Part shown: positions 25,201-36,363 of the stretch, piece by piece
Position numbering within the stretch: the first letter of the stretch is position 1
How the letters are laid out: every line of letters begins with the position of its first letter
Assembly (NCBI GenBank): GCA_000320605.2
Contig: KB445793.1
Coordinates: forward strand, 2,376,803 to 2,440,802
Reading direction: 5' to 3'
Length of the DNA: 64,000 bases
Origin: Gelatoporia subvermispora B
Lineage: Eukaryota > Basidiomycota > Agaricomycetes > Polyporales > Gelatoporiaceae
Program-made: the position numbers and the translations under genes
Notes under the pieces: model-generated
What the model was told of the DNA's origin: nothing
The model's database searches: none
What the model saw: only the letters and a program-made list of their open reading frames with translations

Positions 25201-25492
25201 ACAACGAGCACTTTTACCCCAAGGCTTGGCTGTGAGCGGCCAGTGTGATACAATCGAGCAAGTCGTCCCCGGATCACCGGAAAGAGCAAGTTCCGCAAGC
25301 TCGTCAAGTCTACGAAAGTCGTGGTCCCCGCCTAGCAGACTGCCATCCCAAGATGACATGGAAGATACTTCAATGAATTTCGAGAGAAGTCGCGAGATGG
25401 CGCAGAGCTTCATAGCTCAGCTAGCCAAAGGGAGGAGACCCGGGCTTGTTGTACCTCGGATGCAATGTCTCGAAAGTCAAGAAGAATCCTGA
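22262..25492 (+). CDS. Artemis/SNM1-family MBL-beta-CASP DNA nuclease with long disordered tail
   Basis: Predicted metal-dependent nuclease acting in crosslink or double-strand-break end processing. The start at 22262 (MPTGTPDNAF) leads directly into the metallo-beta-lactamase fold: H38-x-H40-x-D42-H43 in LLTHTHTDHLNGL, then ALDANHCPGAVMYLVEG, AILHTGDFRAE and VIYLDTACL. The beta-CASP/DRMBL part follows, with FFINAWTWGYEDILKAVAQA, VVYINPVTMGS, VPLSRHSPLPELRAFVSLFK and RVIPNTLDPS near 23700-23810. The enzyme starts almost at residue 1, without an N-terminal zinc finger, so it is closer in layout to Artemis than to Pso2/SNM1A. From about 24100 onward some 450 residues are Ser/Pro/Thr-rich, with many SP sites and basic runs (SPSKKRVND, LSPSKRHKAA), likely disordered and phosphoregulated. 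The TAG/TGA-free frame ends at 25492. Five or so short introns lie in the first half. Confidence 0.85.
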
Positions 25493-26903
25493 AGCTAAAG
25501 ATTGCGTACAAGACGTACGGAGGGACATCGAGCAATACGCCGCAGTCGAATTAATTATTAGTCATTTATTCTCTCCTCGTATTTGTTGTCCCATCACTTC
25601 ACTACTTTCACTGTCCCTTGCATTGGCGACTCCAATTGCTATCGTGATCATCAATGTCATCTCTCCGAAGCGTGCAGTCTGGTACGAGTGAACACAATCC
25701 GCTCGTTCAAGAAAAAAGTAGAATCTGTGAAACGTCTGAAAAAGTGCGCGGGAAACTACAATGAGGTTAGACTTACTCATAGCCGATAGGTACGCGAGCT
25801 TTCTGGGACGTTTCACATGTTCTGGTTCTGTTCTTGAACGAGCGGAATGCCCTGGCCCCACGTCTCAACGTTGCAGACGTGTTTGAAGCAATGTTCACTA
25901 AGCTTCCAAGCCCGGCTATGCACGGGCACCGTGCGATCATTTGGCAGAGACCGCACCGACTTGGAAGCCACGCAGGTGAATACAAGGGCGCGACGCCCGT
26001 CGGATGACATACGGTTTGGCGTCGAGCCGAATACACACTTGGTAGGTTCTTTTTGCTAAAGCCAGGGTTCCCATGAAAGTTCAGTATCTTGTTCAACTTT
26101 GTCGATCCACAATGCGCCACGCGGCGAACACAGCTCTCCAAAAGGGAATTATGACTCTATGCTCCGCGTTGTTCTGGTTCGGTGAGTACTTCGCGCACTG
26201 TGCACATCGTATTAGTCATCTCATTTCACACATCAGTTGTGAACGCGACTTTGGCGAAGGCCTCAGGCATTGGCAATACTGGGGCCTACAACTAAAGGTT
26301 TGTACATCCAGGGTACAGGCTGGCCCTCGCCTTCTGCGCAGGACGTGTTCATGATCGTGATTTGAACGTGATATACATAACTATCGCAATGACAGCACAG
26401 AGTGGTAGCATCGGATATGAACAACAGTGCTTTACGCTGTACCTCTTCTTGGGTTCAGATTTCGCGAAGACAGCAGCGGCTACGCAGGCGGGATGACAAC
26501 CATCAATTTTAGGGTATTTGCATGTCTGCATCTGTCGATCGACGCCGCTTTACTTTCACTGTTCTGCTATCAGTCATCACTGCTGACTTTCTTGACACTA
26601 TGTTGGTTTCTTTTTGACATTCGTCAAAGATTCATCGTAGCGAAGAATGAAGAACCTGTCGTTCCCCACGCTCCCGTCGTATCGCTTTGGTCCAACGAAA
26701 TCTCTGGTTGAAAGATCCAAAATGGTATTGAAAATTGGATGACACCATTGACTAATTATACCACGGTCGGAGTGCCTGCGACCCCGTCGCATCGAAGTCT
26801 AACCAAGTCATTCACATGAAAATCGAGAAGTCATGCGAACCATTATGACAACGGAAGTATAAAACGCAGATGCATGCTGGTATGCCTATCTTCAACGTAC
26901 ACA
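25493..26903. other. Long spacer with possible gene remnants
   Basis: 1.4 kb without a gene I can name. A 74-codon frame at 25783-26007 begins without ATG and reads AFWDVSHVLVLFLNERNAL, then NVADVFEAMFTKLPSPAMHG; it has protein-like composition. A second piece at about 26184-26300 would splice to VVNATLAKASGIGNTGAYN and a stop. Together they could be remains of a decayed gene, or chance. No repeats or transposase motifs are visible. The right end should contain the P450 promoter. Confidence 0.4.
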
Positions 26904-28902
26904 ATGCTGCCGGCGGAACTTGTCGATTGCCTGCCGGGAAGTCTACCGTTACTCTTTGGTTTATTCTTGACGGCCTTGTTGGCCGTTTTCTTCGCTCCTT
27001 ACATTCTTGATCGCCATCGTCTTCGCTCATATCCCGGCCCTTTCCTGGCCAGGTTCAGCGATCTTTGGCTCGCATCACAAGTCTGGAAAAGTCATCGCTC
27101 GGAAGAGGTGCACCGTCTGCACAAGAAGTACGGTAAGTGTTCGCAATGTCCAGCGCATAGCGTGTCAACAATTGTGAGTAATTTTCTCAGGCCGGTTCCT
27201 TCGTATTGGCCCAAACCATGTTTCCGTCGCGGATCCGGCAGCCATCCCCATCTTGTACTCGCACAGCAATCCGCTCATGAAGTCCGACTTTTACGACGGT
27301 TTCACTACCTTCCGCACTCCAGGTATCTTCGTGGAACGGGACCGCGTTGCACATGCCCGCAAACGCCGCGTTGTGTCACACCTGTTTGCTCCGAAGACCG
27401 TGAAGGCATTCGAACCTGCAGTTCAAAACTACGTCGGTCAGCTCGTCCGCCAGTGGGACCGTCTGTGCAAGAATGCAGATGCACAATCCGTGTCGGTCAT
27501 GTCAGGCGTGCTCGGGTCTATGACCTGGAGGGCATATGATGGCTGTGTCTGGTTTGATTGTATGCCTTGTGAGTATCACATGAAGCCAGCGTATGGGCAT
27601 CATGAGCTCACCGATCACAGGGCTCAACTTCTTGTCGTTCGATACAATCGGTAAGTACAGGGCACCGGGGCCAGACTAGAAACTCACATGTACTGGTGCA
27701 GGCGATTTGGCGTTCGGCAAAGCCTTCGGTATGGTCGAATCCGGAAAAGACATTGCACGGGTCGCGAAGGATTACACCGATGCAATGCGCACCTATAACG
27801 CAAAACAAGAGCTACCGGAGTGGACTCCTGCATACGAAGAAGAGGAGATACCAGCTATCTCGTCTCTCAAAGAGCGCTCTAAGTATATGATCTTCGTCGG
27901 TACACTTCCGAAATCTCTGCGCGGAATCATGAGGTTCTTGCGTAGCAGGGACCACCAGGTTATGGCTTTGCGCCGGATCATGTCGATGGCTACCTCGTCA
28001 GTTGCACGCCGCATTCGTGCGGGGCGCGAGCAAGATCGTGATGATTTCCTGGCAAGGCTGCTGCAAGCCCGCGATGACGACGGTAACCCACTGAGCCCCG
28101 ACGAGCTGAGCTCTGAAGCTCAGACACTCCTCACTGCTGGTGCGGACACAATCTCGAAGTGAGTGTCTCCTCCTCCCAAGGCCGCCACGCTCAGCGTCTG
28201 TGGTCAGTTCCACGTGTGCGACAGTATTCTGGATCGCCCGCGCCCCCCCGGTCAAAGCACGACTACAGGCGGAACTAGATGCAACACTCGGCATCTCCTC
28301 CACCGACTTGGGCAGTCCTGTCGCACCTATTGACAAAATCGAGCATTTGCCGTACCTCAACGCTGTTATCGACGAGGCTCTCCGAATCCATTCGACCGTG
28401 GCAGCAGGGCTACCCCGCGAGGTCGGGCCCGGCGGTCTGAACGTACTAGGCCACTTCTTCCCGGAAGGGGCGGTCCTAAGTGTTCCGACTTACAGTGCCC
28501 ACCGGGATGAAAGTATTTGGGCTCCTGACCCTGATGCATACAGGCCTGAGCGCTGGATCGAGGCGGACAAGGAGAAGAGGGAAGCCATGAACAAAGCCTT
28601 CATACCGTTCTCGGTTGGTCCTAGGTATGTGCCGTATCTCTGCACGATCTCCGGACTCAACAGCTCGCATGATCTAGGGCATGCGTGGGCCGAAACCTTG
28701 CGAAGATACAGCTCCTTATCAATGTCGCGACCATATTTCGGTGCTACGACGTCGTCCTAGAGAAGCCGCACGATCCTGTACGTGGCATCTCCAATCGATA
28801 TTGTGATGGACGTCCTGACTGGTGCAGCAGATGCCAGTTCATGACGATTTTACCCGCAAGGTCATTGAGTGTTTCATCGGACTGAAGCGCAGGGAGATCT
28901 GA
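26904..28902 (+). CDS. Cytochrome P450, CYP53-like (probable benzoate 4-hydroxylase)
   Basis: A microsomal haem monooxygenase. The start at 26904 gives a luminal tip and one membrane anchor (LFGLFLTALLAVFFAPYIL), followed by the proline hinge SYPGPFLARFSDLW. Motifs in order: RIGPNHVSVADPAAI, KSDFYDGFTTFRTPG, HARKRRVVSHLFAPK (helix C), LSFDTIGDLAFGKAFGM, the I-helix AGADT, the ExxR motif in DEALRIHS, PERW, and the haem loop FSVGPR|ACVGRNLA, split by an intron but with the Cys ligand present. The last exon reads MPVHDDFTRKVIECF and ends RREI with TGA at 28900. The HARKRRVVSH and FDTIGDLAFG-FGM blocks are those I know from CYP53, the fungal benzoate para-hydroxylases that detoxify aromatic acids. 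Another family with related sequence cannot be excluded. Confidence 0.82.
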
Positions 28903-29211
28903 TTGAAGGGATCTTTTGTAATGGTGCATATATTATGCCTCTCGACGTCGGACTTCCGAGTAGGCTTGTCACCCCGTTGTGATCGTGCCGCAGGATGTTG
29001 ATTCATATTGTCATTTCATTGAGCGGGTAATACGTTGACCGAGCTATCAGAAGGAATGTGTCTTCTATGTGTCATGTCAAAAGCTTGCACGGGAAGATAA
29101 TGCGTAAGACCGTGAAAAATGTGATTACAAAGGATACCCTCGCATACCAATCACAGAAACCCGGTCGAGAGGTGTAGAAGTATGCAGTATACGTATGCAG
29201 TATACATATAC
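28903..29211. other. Convergent 3' flanks
   Basis: 309 bases between the P450 stop and the EBP2 stop. A short direct repeat, gcagtatac, occurs near 29182 and 29195. No gene is seen. Confidence 0.5.
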
Positions 29212-30420
29212 TCATGACCGACTACGCGCAGCCACCCGTCTGCTCTTTCCTGGCCGCTTCGCGCCTCCCCTAGCACCGCCTCTACCGCCCCGTGTAGGCT
29301 TGCCACCCCGGGGTTGGAAGTTGTCAGTCGAGGACTTGTCATTTTGCTTTGAATATTTGCGTGGACCGCCAAACCCGAATTTCTTGTCCCGCTGCTGCCG
29401 CGAAGTGTGCTTACCACCGCGGCCATCTGTTTTGCCTCGCTTCGAGGGGCGGTCAGAGATAGCATTTTCAACGGCGACATCGAAGTCTTCTCCGTTGCCC
29501 TGGGCATCGTCGAGGGCATCCTTTCTCTCTTTAACAATTGTCAGTACGAGTATCGGAATAAAACGATATAAGTGAAACGCACTGCGCTTGAGACCCTTCA
29601 GCCGTTCTTCCATCTCCTTCTTGCCGCGCTCTCGCTCCCGCAATTTCTCCATCTGGACTTGCTTCCCGAACTTCTTTCCTTCCCTTTCCTTCCGCTTCTC
29701 ATCACTCCGCTTAATCGTCGCACTCTCGTCCAGCAACCGCTGGCGTATGCGTTCCATATGCGCATCCGATTTGACCATCTCTGCGAAGTAATCTGCCGGG
29801 CGGGTAAAGGGGAAGTTGTGCTTCGCGGCTAATGTTTTGGCCTCCTTGGCGCAGTGAAGGGCTTGCTTGTAACTGGAAAGATAGTCAGAGCTAAGCCACG
29901 CATCTTAGAACTCTGAACATACAAGGCAAGTTCACGGTTCAGGTCATCATCCACATCCACATCGACGGTCTCCGGATACGACACAACGAGAGTTTCTGTC
30001 CAGGGAAGAGAGGGGTCCAGCCTGATGGTCTCTCGAATGCGCTCCATCGCGATCTATACGTTTAGATCACAGTTAGAAAGCAAACGGTGCCAGCATTGCA
30101 TCAACTCATACCGCGTTGTCAATTTCCACCTTTTGTTGCGCAACAGCATCCTCGTCTACAGATATGGCATCCGAGAGCTGGTCAACAGGGACGGCGTCAT
30201 CCTCCTCCACGTCCTCAAATTCCTGCTCATCTTCATCTGTGGCTTCTTCGTTTTCTTCCTGATCGTCAAGCTCTTCATTGTCGTCTTCGTGTGAAGATTC
30301 CGCTGCCCTCTGAAGAACCTTGAGTTGTTCGGGTGCTTGTTCCTTTTCCTTGCCTTTCGCTGATTTACCCTGCTTAGAAAAAGCTGACGACGCTTTTGAT
30401 GTTGCTGCTTTCGACCGCAT
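29212..30420 (-). CDS. EBP2: rRNA-processing protein EBP2
   Basis: A nucleolar assembly factor for 27S pre-rRNA processing and 60S subunit formation. The start at 30420 (MRSKAATSK) opens a basic, then strongly acidic N-terminus (EDDNEELDDQEENEEATDED). The conserved EBP2 domain follows over three exons: IRETIRLDPSLPWTETLVV, DDLNRELALYKQALHCAKEA, NFPFTRPADYFAEMVKSDAHM and MERIRQRLLDESATIKRSDE, then a basic helix KKFGKQVQMEKLRERERGK. The C-terminal exon reads KFGFGGPRKYSKQND and ends in an RGG/KR-rich tail (RGGRGGARGGAKRPGKSRR), stopping at 29212. This is the full family architecture and looks intact. Its 5' flank overlaps the 3' region of the BBC1-like gene, which lies on the same strand. Confidence 0.93.
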
Positions 30421-30975
30421 GGTGTAGGAGTAAGGACGGGGAGCTACAGGGACGGCGCAAATGATGATAGACTCAAGGTCGTCCCTTTGGAAATCTCAGA
30501 TCTATCGGGCTACAAATAAAGGAAAATACACGCGTCCCTAGCTGTTTCTATTTCAAAGTCCGACGCGCAACGTGCCTTCCACGTTCGAGCCCCGCTTACT
30601 TTTTCTGGAAGGAGATCGGGTAAGAATCTGTGGCTGAGAGGAACGACGCGGACCAACGAAGATTATTAACGGCTGGTTTCACGAGTCTACGCGATCTCCA
30701 CAGCAGCAGCACGGTAAAGAATGTAGCAGAAAGTTACAGCTACGCGGAGACGTTGTGAACAAAATTAGGCTTTGCATTTTCATTCCTAATGTAAGAGGTG
30801 AACGAGAAAAGGATGGTGAAAGTAATGTCAAAGCAAGATCCATATCATTCCGAGTCCACTCGTGGTAAATTGTACAGTGATTCAATGATGCGAGGAAACA
30901 TTCCGATCGAGAGCGTCGACGACTGAGACAGATTAATTGACGTGAGAATGAAGAAAGAGCCAGGCAAGTGGGTGA
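30421..30975. other. EBP2 promoter and 3' flank of the BBC1-like gene
   Basis: 555 bases without a gene. The upper part is the upstream region of EBP2 (-). Near 30690-30720 the sequence ccacagcagcagcacgg appears, a short CAG run. No repeats or RNA gene are recognised. Confidence 0.5.
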
Positions 30976-33900
30976 TTAGGCAGATTCCAGCACACGGAAC
31001 ACCTGCGATATGTGTCAGGCATAATCGCAACTGGATGTGGGGTGTAAGGAAGTAGGTGCATACCTTTACGGTTCCACTCTTGAGGTCGTCAAGCCTGTAG
31101 CTGGCCAACTCTACACTCTGTACATGCAGGTGAGTCGTATGAAACCAACAAGAGCGCGCTGTGAGACTGACCTGCTGCCCGACGTGCTGGTTGGCCTGAA
31201 ATACCTTGACCTTCGCCTTCTTCACCTCGTAGTCTCCAACGACGCCTACGAGCGGCTCTCCCACACCTACCGTGATGTTGTAACTGTGTAGACCCTTGTG
31301 ACCCTTGAATCTCGCCTCTTGCAGCACGATCACATCTCCAGGCATGAGGTCACTTGCACGTCGCCAGACCTCTGAAGCCGTCTGGCCGTAGATCAAATAC
31401 CCGAACGACTCGTAGGGTTCAGCAGGCTGCTTGGCGCTTGGAACCTGCTTCAGGACAGTCGTGACGAAACCAAGGTACGAGCCATCTCCTACGAGAGTCT
31501 TCTTCGACTTCTCAAACAGGACGGCAGCAGCCTCATGGATCTGTACACCAATACGGCCCCATTGAGCCATCAGATCCTCGGACGAGCGGGGCTTCTCCTG
31601 CTCAACAGCCAACTGCTTCGGAGGAGCTGGCGGCGGAACTGTAGACTTTGCAGGAGGCGGCGGTGGGGCTGCGATTGCAGTCGGACCTTCGGACCACTGG
31701 GCTGACAGCGAAAGGTTCGTCTCTCCTCCAAAGTCCACACTAGGGATCGACGGCATCTCCCACCGGCTCTCGGATGGCTCTTCTGTAGGTGGAGGAGGCG
31801 GAAGGCCTGAGCGAGGAGGCGCACGCGAAGGGCGAGGCGGGCGAGGCGGGGGAGGTCCCTCATTCGCCTCTTCCTCATCCACAATGACATAATCTGCCTG
31901 AGTGTCGTGTGATGATAGTGAGGGGCGCATCGGGGGTGGTGGCGGCGGAGGTGGTGGAGGGGGAGGCGGGCCACCAGCGGGGGTGTCCTGGGAGCTCGGC
32001 CTACCCGGCGGTCTGGGAGCGAATGTCGGGACTGGAACAGGAGGAGCAGGGACGGGACGGGAGGTACGCGGGACTGGTGGCGGGCGTGTATACTGTGGTA
32101 CTGCCGGTCGCCGTCCCTCACGGTTAGGCACGGGAGGAGGAGCTTCCTCTTGCGCCTCAGCATACGTGACTTCCTCGGCCTTACTCTCTTCCAGTTCGAC
32201 TTTCTCACCATCATCCGAACTAAGCGGTACGTCTGATTGCTCCTCTTTCTCCTCCGTTTCTTCGGGCGGAGGGGGAACTGGAGCTGAGCGAGGCGGTGGC
32301 GGTGGCGACTTCACGCCTTCAGGGGACTGACCCTGCGGCTGCTTCGGTGCGATGACCGTCGGGACCATACCAAACCGCATTCCACCCATCCCTGCGATGC
32401 GAGCAGCGATACGTTGCTTACGAGCGAACTCGTCCTCTTCCGGTTCCTCTTCAGCTTCAGCTTCAGCCTCGGCTTCGACCTCCTTCGCAGGCGATTCAGT
32501 GTTCTCTACCTGCTCCTCTTCGGCAGGCGCAGCCGGTGGCGGCCGCCGCACGACCGGGGGCATAGGCGCACCGAAGCGGATTCCTCCCAGCTTCGCCATC
32601 CGCTCCGCGATAGTCGTGCGACGTGTCTGTTCAGCGTCCTCCTCTTCGGCGGGTCTATCTTCTTCGACCTCCCGTGCAGTAGCAGGAGTAGGAGGAGTAG
32701 GGGGTGCCCATTGAGCATGCGCAGACTCTGATGCTGATGAGGGCGAGATAGGATCAAGCGATCCTGGAGACTTACGAGGGCTGTAGAATCCAGGGTCTAT
32801 TGGATCTGTGTGCTCATAAATACCGACCAACATGAAGTTGAACGAACATATATACTCACCACCATCCGAGTCATCGAGAACCTCTTGCTCATTCGCCTTG
32901 GACTCTGCATCGCCTTCAGTGGAATCTGGATCCGCATACTCTTCCTCAACGTGCTCTTCCTCGGGGGAACGGGGCGAGGGAGATCGGGAAGGAATATAAT
33001 CGTCTTCTTGTTCATAGGTTTCCTCTTCACCTGCCTGTTCGTACCCCTCTGGGTCGGACGGTGGAACTTGAACTGAGGTGCGCCGTGGAGGAGGGGGTGG
33101 TGGTAGTGCACCATCCTCTTCAACAGGTCTGGAGATCTGTACCGAGGTCCGCCTAGGTGGAGGCAGTGAGGGGATCTCTTCGGCGTCGTCAGCACTTCGA
33201 GGAACTTGAATTAATGTCCGCCGTGGCGGAGGCGGCGGGGGAGCTTCCTCTCCTTCGGCCTCGATCTGCTCTTCCTCTACCTCCTGCGGGGCATAGTCCT
33301 GCTGAGTGTCATAATCTGCATGCGCATGCGATAAGGCATGATCCTCCGCAATCTCATCTTCTTGAGGATCAATCTCGGATTCGGCAAGCACCTCAGTTCC
33401 ACTCGGGGCAACATCATCATCTGCCGCCGATCGCAAGGTAGATTTCCGAGAAGGTTGTTGAACAGTCGCAATCTCCGGCGTATGCTCGGCGACTGGAGGA
33501 GATGGCGGAGGCGCAGCTCTCGGAGGCGGAATAGAGAATCTCTTAGGCGGTAAAGGAGGAGACACGGGTGATTGTGCGGCTTCAAATTCCTCTGTATCGT
33601 CATCTTCGACGGGCGGAACCTCATGCGCTACGGGCCGCTCAGGCGAAAGCGGCGTATCAGAACGCAGTTCCTCGTTCTCATATTCATACTGCTGCGCTTC
33701 TTCGTCTTCCTCAGCAGTTTCGCGGGGTTCATGCGCCTCACTGAATGCATGTAACGCTTCTGGAGCTTGGGGTGCACTCTCCGCAGGCTCCTCATAGGGC
33801 TCCTCGCTGACTTCAGGTTCAATAGTCATTGTTCTTTGATCTACAAGCAAACAACCCATCAATAACTACACGTACATTCCGCATCCGTGAGTAAGAGAAC

Positions 33901-35885
33901 GAAGGAAAGAGATTATTCACCATCCTGAGTCGACTCCTCAGCCACCGCAGAGCCGACAATATCCATGCGGCCGAGAGACTCAGATATGGGAGACACGGGC
34001 GATGTGACGCTAGACTTGACCGGCTCAGTAGCGCGGGGGCCGACCGACTGTTGTTGAGGAATCGAGTCGATGCTGGTCTTGCGTCCGCTGTCACGGCGCT
34101 CAAGCCCAGAAGGCACGGGGGACGAGTAAGAGTCTGTGCTATCCTTGCGCAGGCTTGCTTGGCGCCCAACGGGAGCGGGAGCGGACGGAGACGTTACAGA
34201 GCCCTCACTGTCCTTGCGAAGACTCGAACGACGCTCCACAGTGGCAGTGGGAGGAGAAGTAGGAGGAAGACCAGCGAAGGGGTTGAATCCACCAGACTTG
34301 GCGAGCCTCTCTGCAATCCGCTTACGGCGGGTGGCTTCATCTTCCTCTTCGGACTCTTCTACAATGGCGTGGCTTTTCTCGGGAACGTCTTCAACTTCAG
34401 GAACTGGTTCTTCAACCACAACCTCCTCCGCAATTGGTGCCGGCTCCGGAGTCTCGTGCTCTGCTGCGTGTTCAATAGTAAGTGCAGCGACCCTCTCTTC
34501 CTCAGCAGGTATCTCCTCTTCAGCTGCAGGAGCTTCTGTGGGAGCATCGGAAGGCTGATGGGGATGCGGGGGAGGGGAGGACGCCGAAGACTCCTCCGCA
34601 GCGATCTGGGCTCTTTCTGCTAGCGCCTCCGCCTCCTGTGTATCCTTCAGCTCGGGCTCACGATCGCCCTCCGGTCCAGACTCTTCGAGTTTCTTGATAT
34701 CGGTCTCTGCGGCCACCGTCTGAGTTCCAGGGAGTGGAGAAGGGCTCTCGTTGACGCCATCACCCAGGACAGTCTCGGGGGCCGGAGCCGGAGGTGCAGG
34801 AGAAGGTGACTTCGGAGCTTTCCTCCTCGGGGGCGCCGCTCTGCGAGGCACAACGGGCACTGGCATTGCTGGGCTGCGAATGGAGGCCGGGGTGCTGGAT
34901 CCTGCATCCGGAGATAAGAGCGACGACGAAGAGGTATTCTTCGTCTCGAAATAATCTGCACCGCATAAGTCATTGATGTCTTCGAAATTACTATGGTGAA
35001 CCATACCTGACGGTTGTCCATCTTGCGACGTCTCTGCTTCAGTGGCGTGCGACTCAGACTCAGCGGGAGAGATGACAGCTAGCACATGGGGTGATCTCAG
35101 CATTGGGAAATTGGCGCATACATGAGGCATTTGTCCTCACCTTCAGGGGACTTCGCAGCAGCCGGCGATTGAGCAACCTCTGCGGGTTTGTCTCCTTCAT
35201 CCTTAGTCACATCTGCCTTCTTGACCTCAGGTTTCTTCGCGAACACTGGCGGGGGACCCATTCCGACGCGGGCGCCTCCAAGACGCGCCAAACGCGCCGC
35301 GATGGCAGCACGACGCTGCCTCTCCTCTTCCTCTGGGTCGGGCTCTCCCTGATTCTCCTCTTGGGCCGCAGTGTGTTCGCCGTCTTCGGTGGACTTAATT
35401 CCCGTCTCGCCTTCAGCGTTCCCCGTCTCCTTCTCCTGTTCCTTGTCTCCCTCCGTCTCTGGCGCTTTGGGCGCCTGTCCGACGTCATGCTCATCCGCAG
35501 GCGTCGCGACGGCCGGAGGAGGCTTCCACTTGGGCTTCTCAACCGCAGGCTTGGGAGGAGGCGTACCCGCACCCATTGGACCAGTAAAGCCGCCTCGGCC
35601 TTGGAGAGCGGCCATGCGCTCCTTCAAGCTGCCGCCCTTCGTGATGCTGTCCTTCGCGTCTGCAGCAGACATGCCTGCCGCCTGGCGCTCGTGCATAGAG
35701 TCATCGGTGGGGGCCTGTTTGGGTGAGGTTGGGGGTGAGAGGGGTTTCGGTTTCCAAGAGACACCTCCAGACTTGGGACGAGGCGCAGGAGCTGGTGCGG
35801 GGGCAGACGTGCGGGCGTTCTCGAACGCTGCGATGCGGTCCCGCAACGATCCCACTTTCTTGGGTGGCTCAGAGGAGTCTGACAT
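30976..35885 (-). CDS. BBC1: BBC1/AIM3-type actin-patch protein, proline-rich, with C-terminal BBC1 domain
   Basis: A predicted regulator of cortical actin and endocytic patches; yeast Bbc1 restrains Las17/myosin-I-driven actin assembly. The start at 35885 gives MSDSSEPPKKVGSLRDRIAA with the SLRDRIAAFE/SLKERMAAL motifs. Most of the 1,500-plus residues are disordered: acidic stretches, SP sites and SH3-ligand proline runs, including an uninterrupted polyproline near 31925-31975. Four copies of an RIAxRxAxxGG motif occur (about 35276-35325, 34268-34335, 32562-32622, 32364-32425). The C-terminal domain (31600-31080) reads DLMAQWGRIGVQIHEAA, LVGDGSYLGFVTTVLKQVP, ASEVWRRASDLMPGDVIVL and HSYNITVGVGEPLVGVVGDY. 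Two short exons finish it, ending GTVKVFRVLESA with TAA at 30976. The N-terminal SH3 domain of yeast Bbc1 is not seen. Confidence 0.8.
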
Positions 35886-36363
35886 CCTCTCCTAAATGAT
35901 ATCGCGGTCCAAAATGAGTGAAAGGTAAATGGGAGGGTCAGGAGTGGTGCTGCGGTGAATGGAATGGATGTTGCTCAAGCCAGCAACGCGACACATGTCT
36001 CGTGTCCCGGATCGGAATCTCGCGTGGCCTTATCCACACGAGTTCATTCAGATAACCTCTTATCGGTCCGAAATAATTGCCCCAATTCACTGCGAAGACC
36101 TGCTGAGGTCCCCGAGCCTTGCAATCTGTATGTCTTTCCACTGCACCAGCGACTTTTGTATCTCTTTCTCGACTCTTTAATGTTCACTGCCGACTACTTC
36201 TGAGCAATATACCAGACTACCGCGAACATCTCATTCGCATATACTGAGCTAGGGTGCGAGTCGGGTAGTCAGACTTGCCGGAATCTGGGTCTCCGCCACT
36301 GTCGTGTTTCTGTTGGGCATCAGGCCGGCACTTACACAACATTGACACTACTCGAGGATACCA
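35886..36363. promoter_or_regulatory. Shared upstream region of the BBC1-like gene (-) and the peroxin (+)
   Basis: 478 bases between divergent starts. No coding model. Two moderately long plus-strand frames at 35955-36203 lack any recognised feature. Confidence 0.5.

Noticed and set aside
31902..32714. Long Gly- and Ser-rich frames antisense to the BBC1-like gene
   Set aside because: They mirror polyproline and acidic codon runs of the real gene; the repetitive glycines and serines are complements of CCN and GAN codons.
34051..34623. 190-codon plus-strand frame inside the BBC1-like gene
   Set aside because: Shadow of a low-complexity coding region; no domain or splice support.
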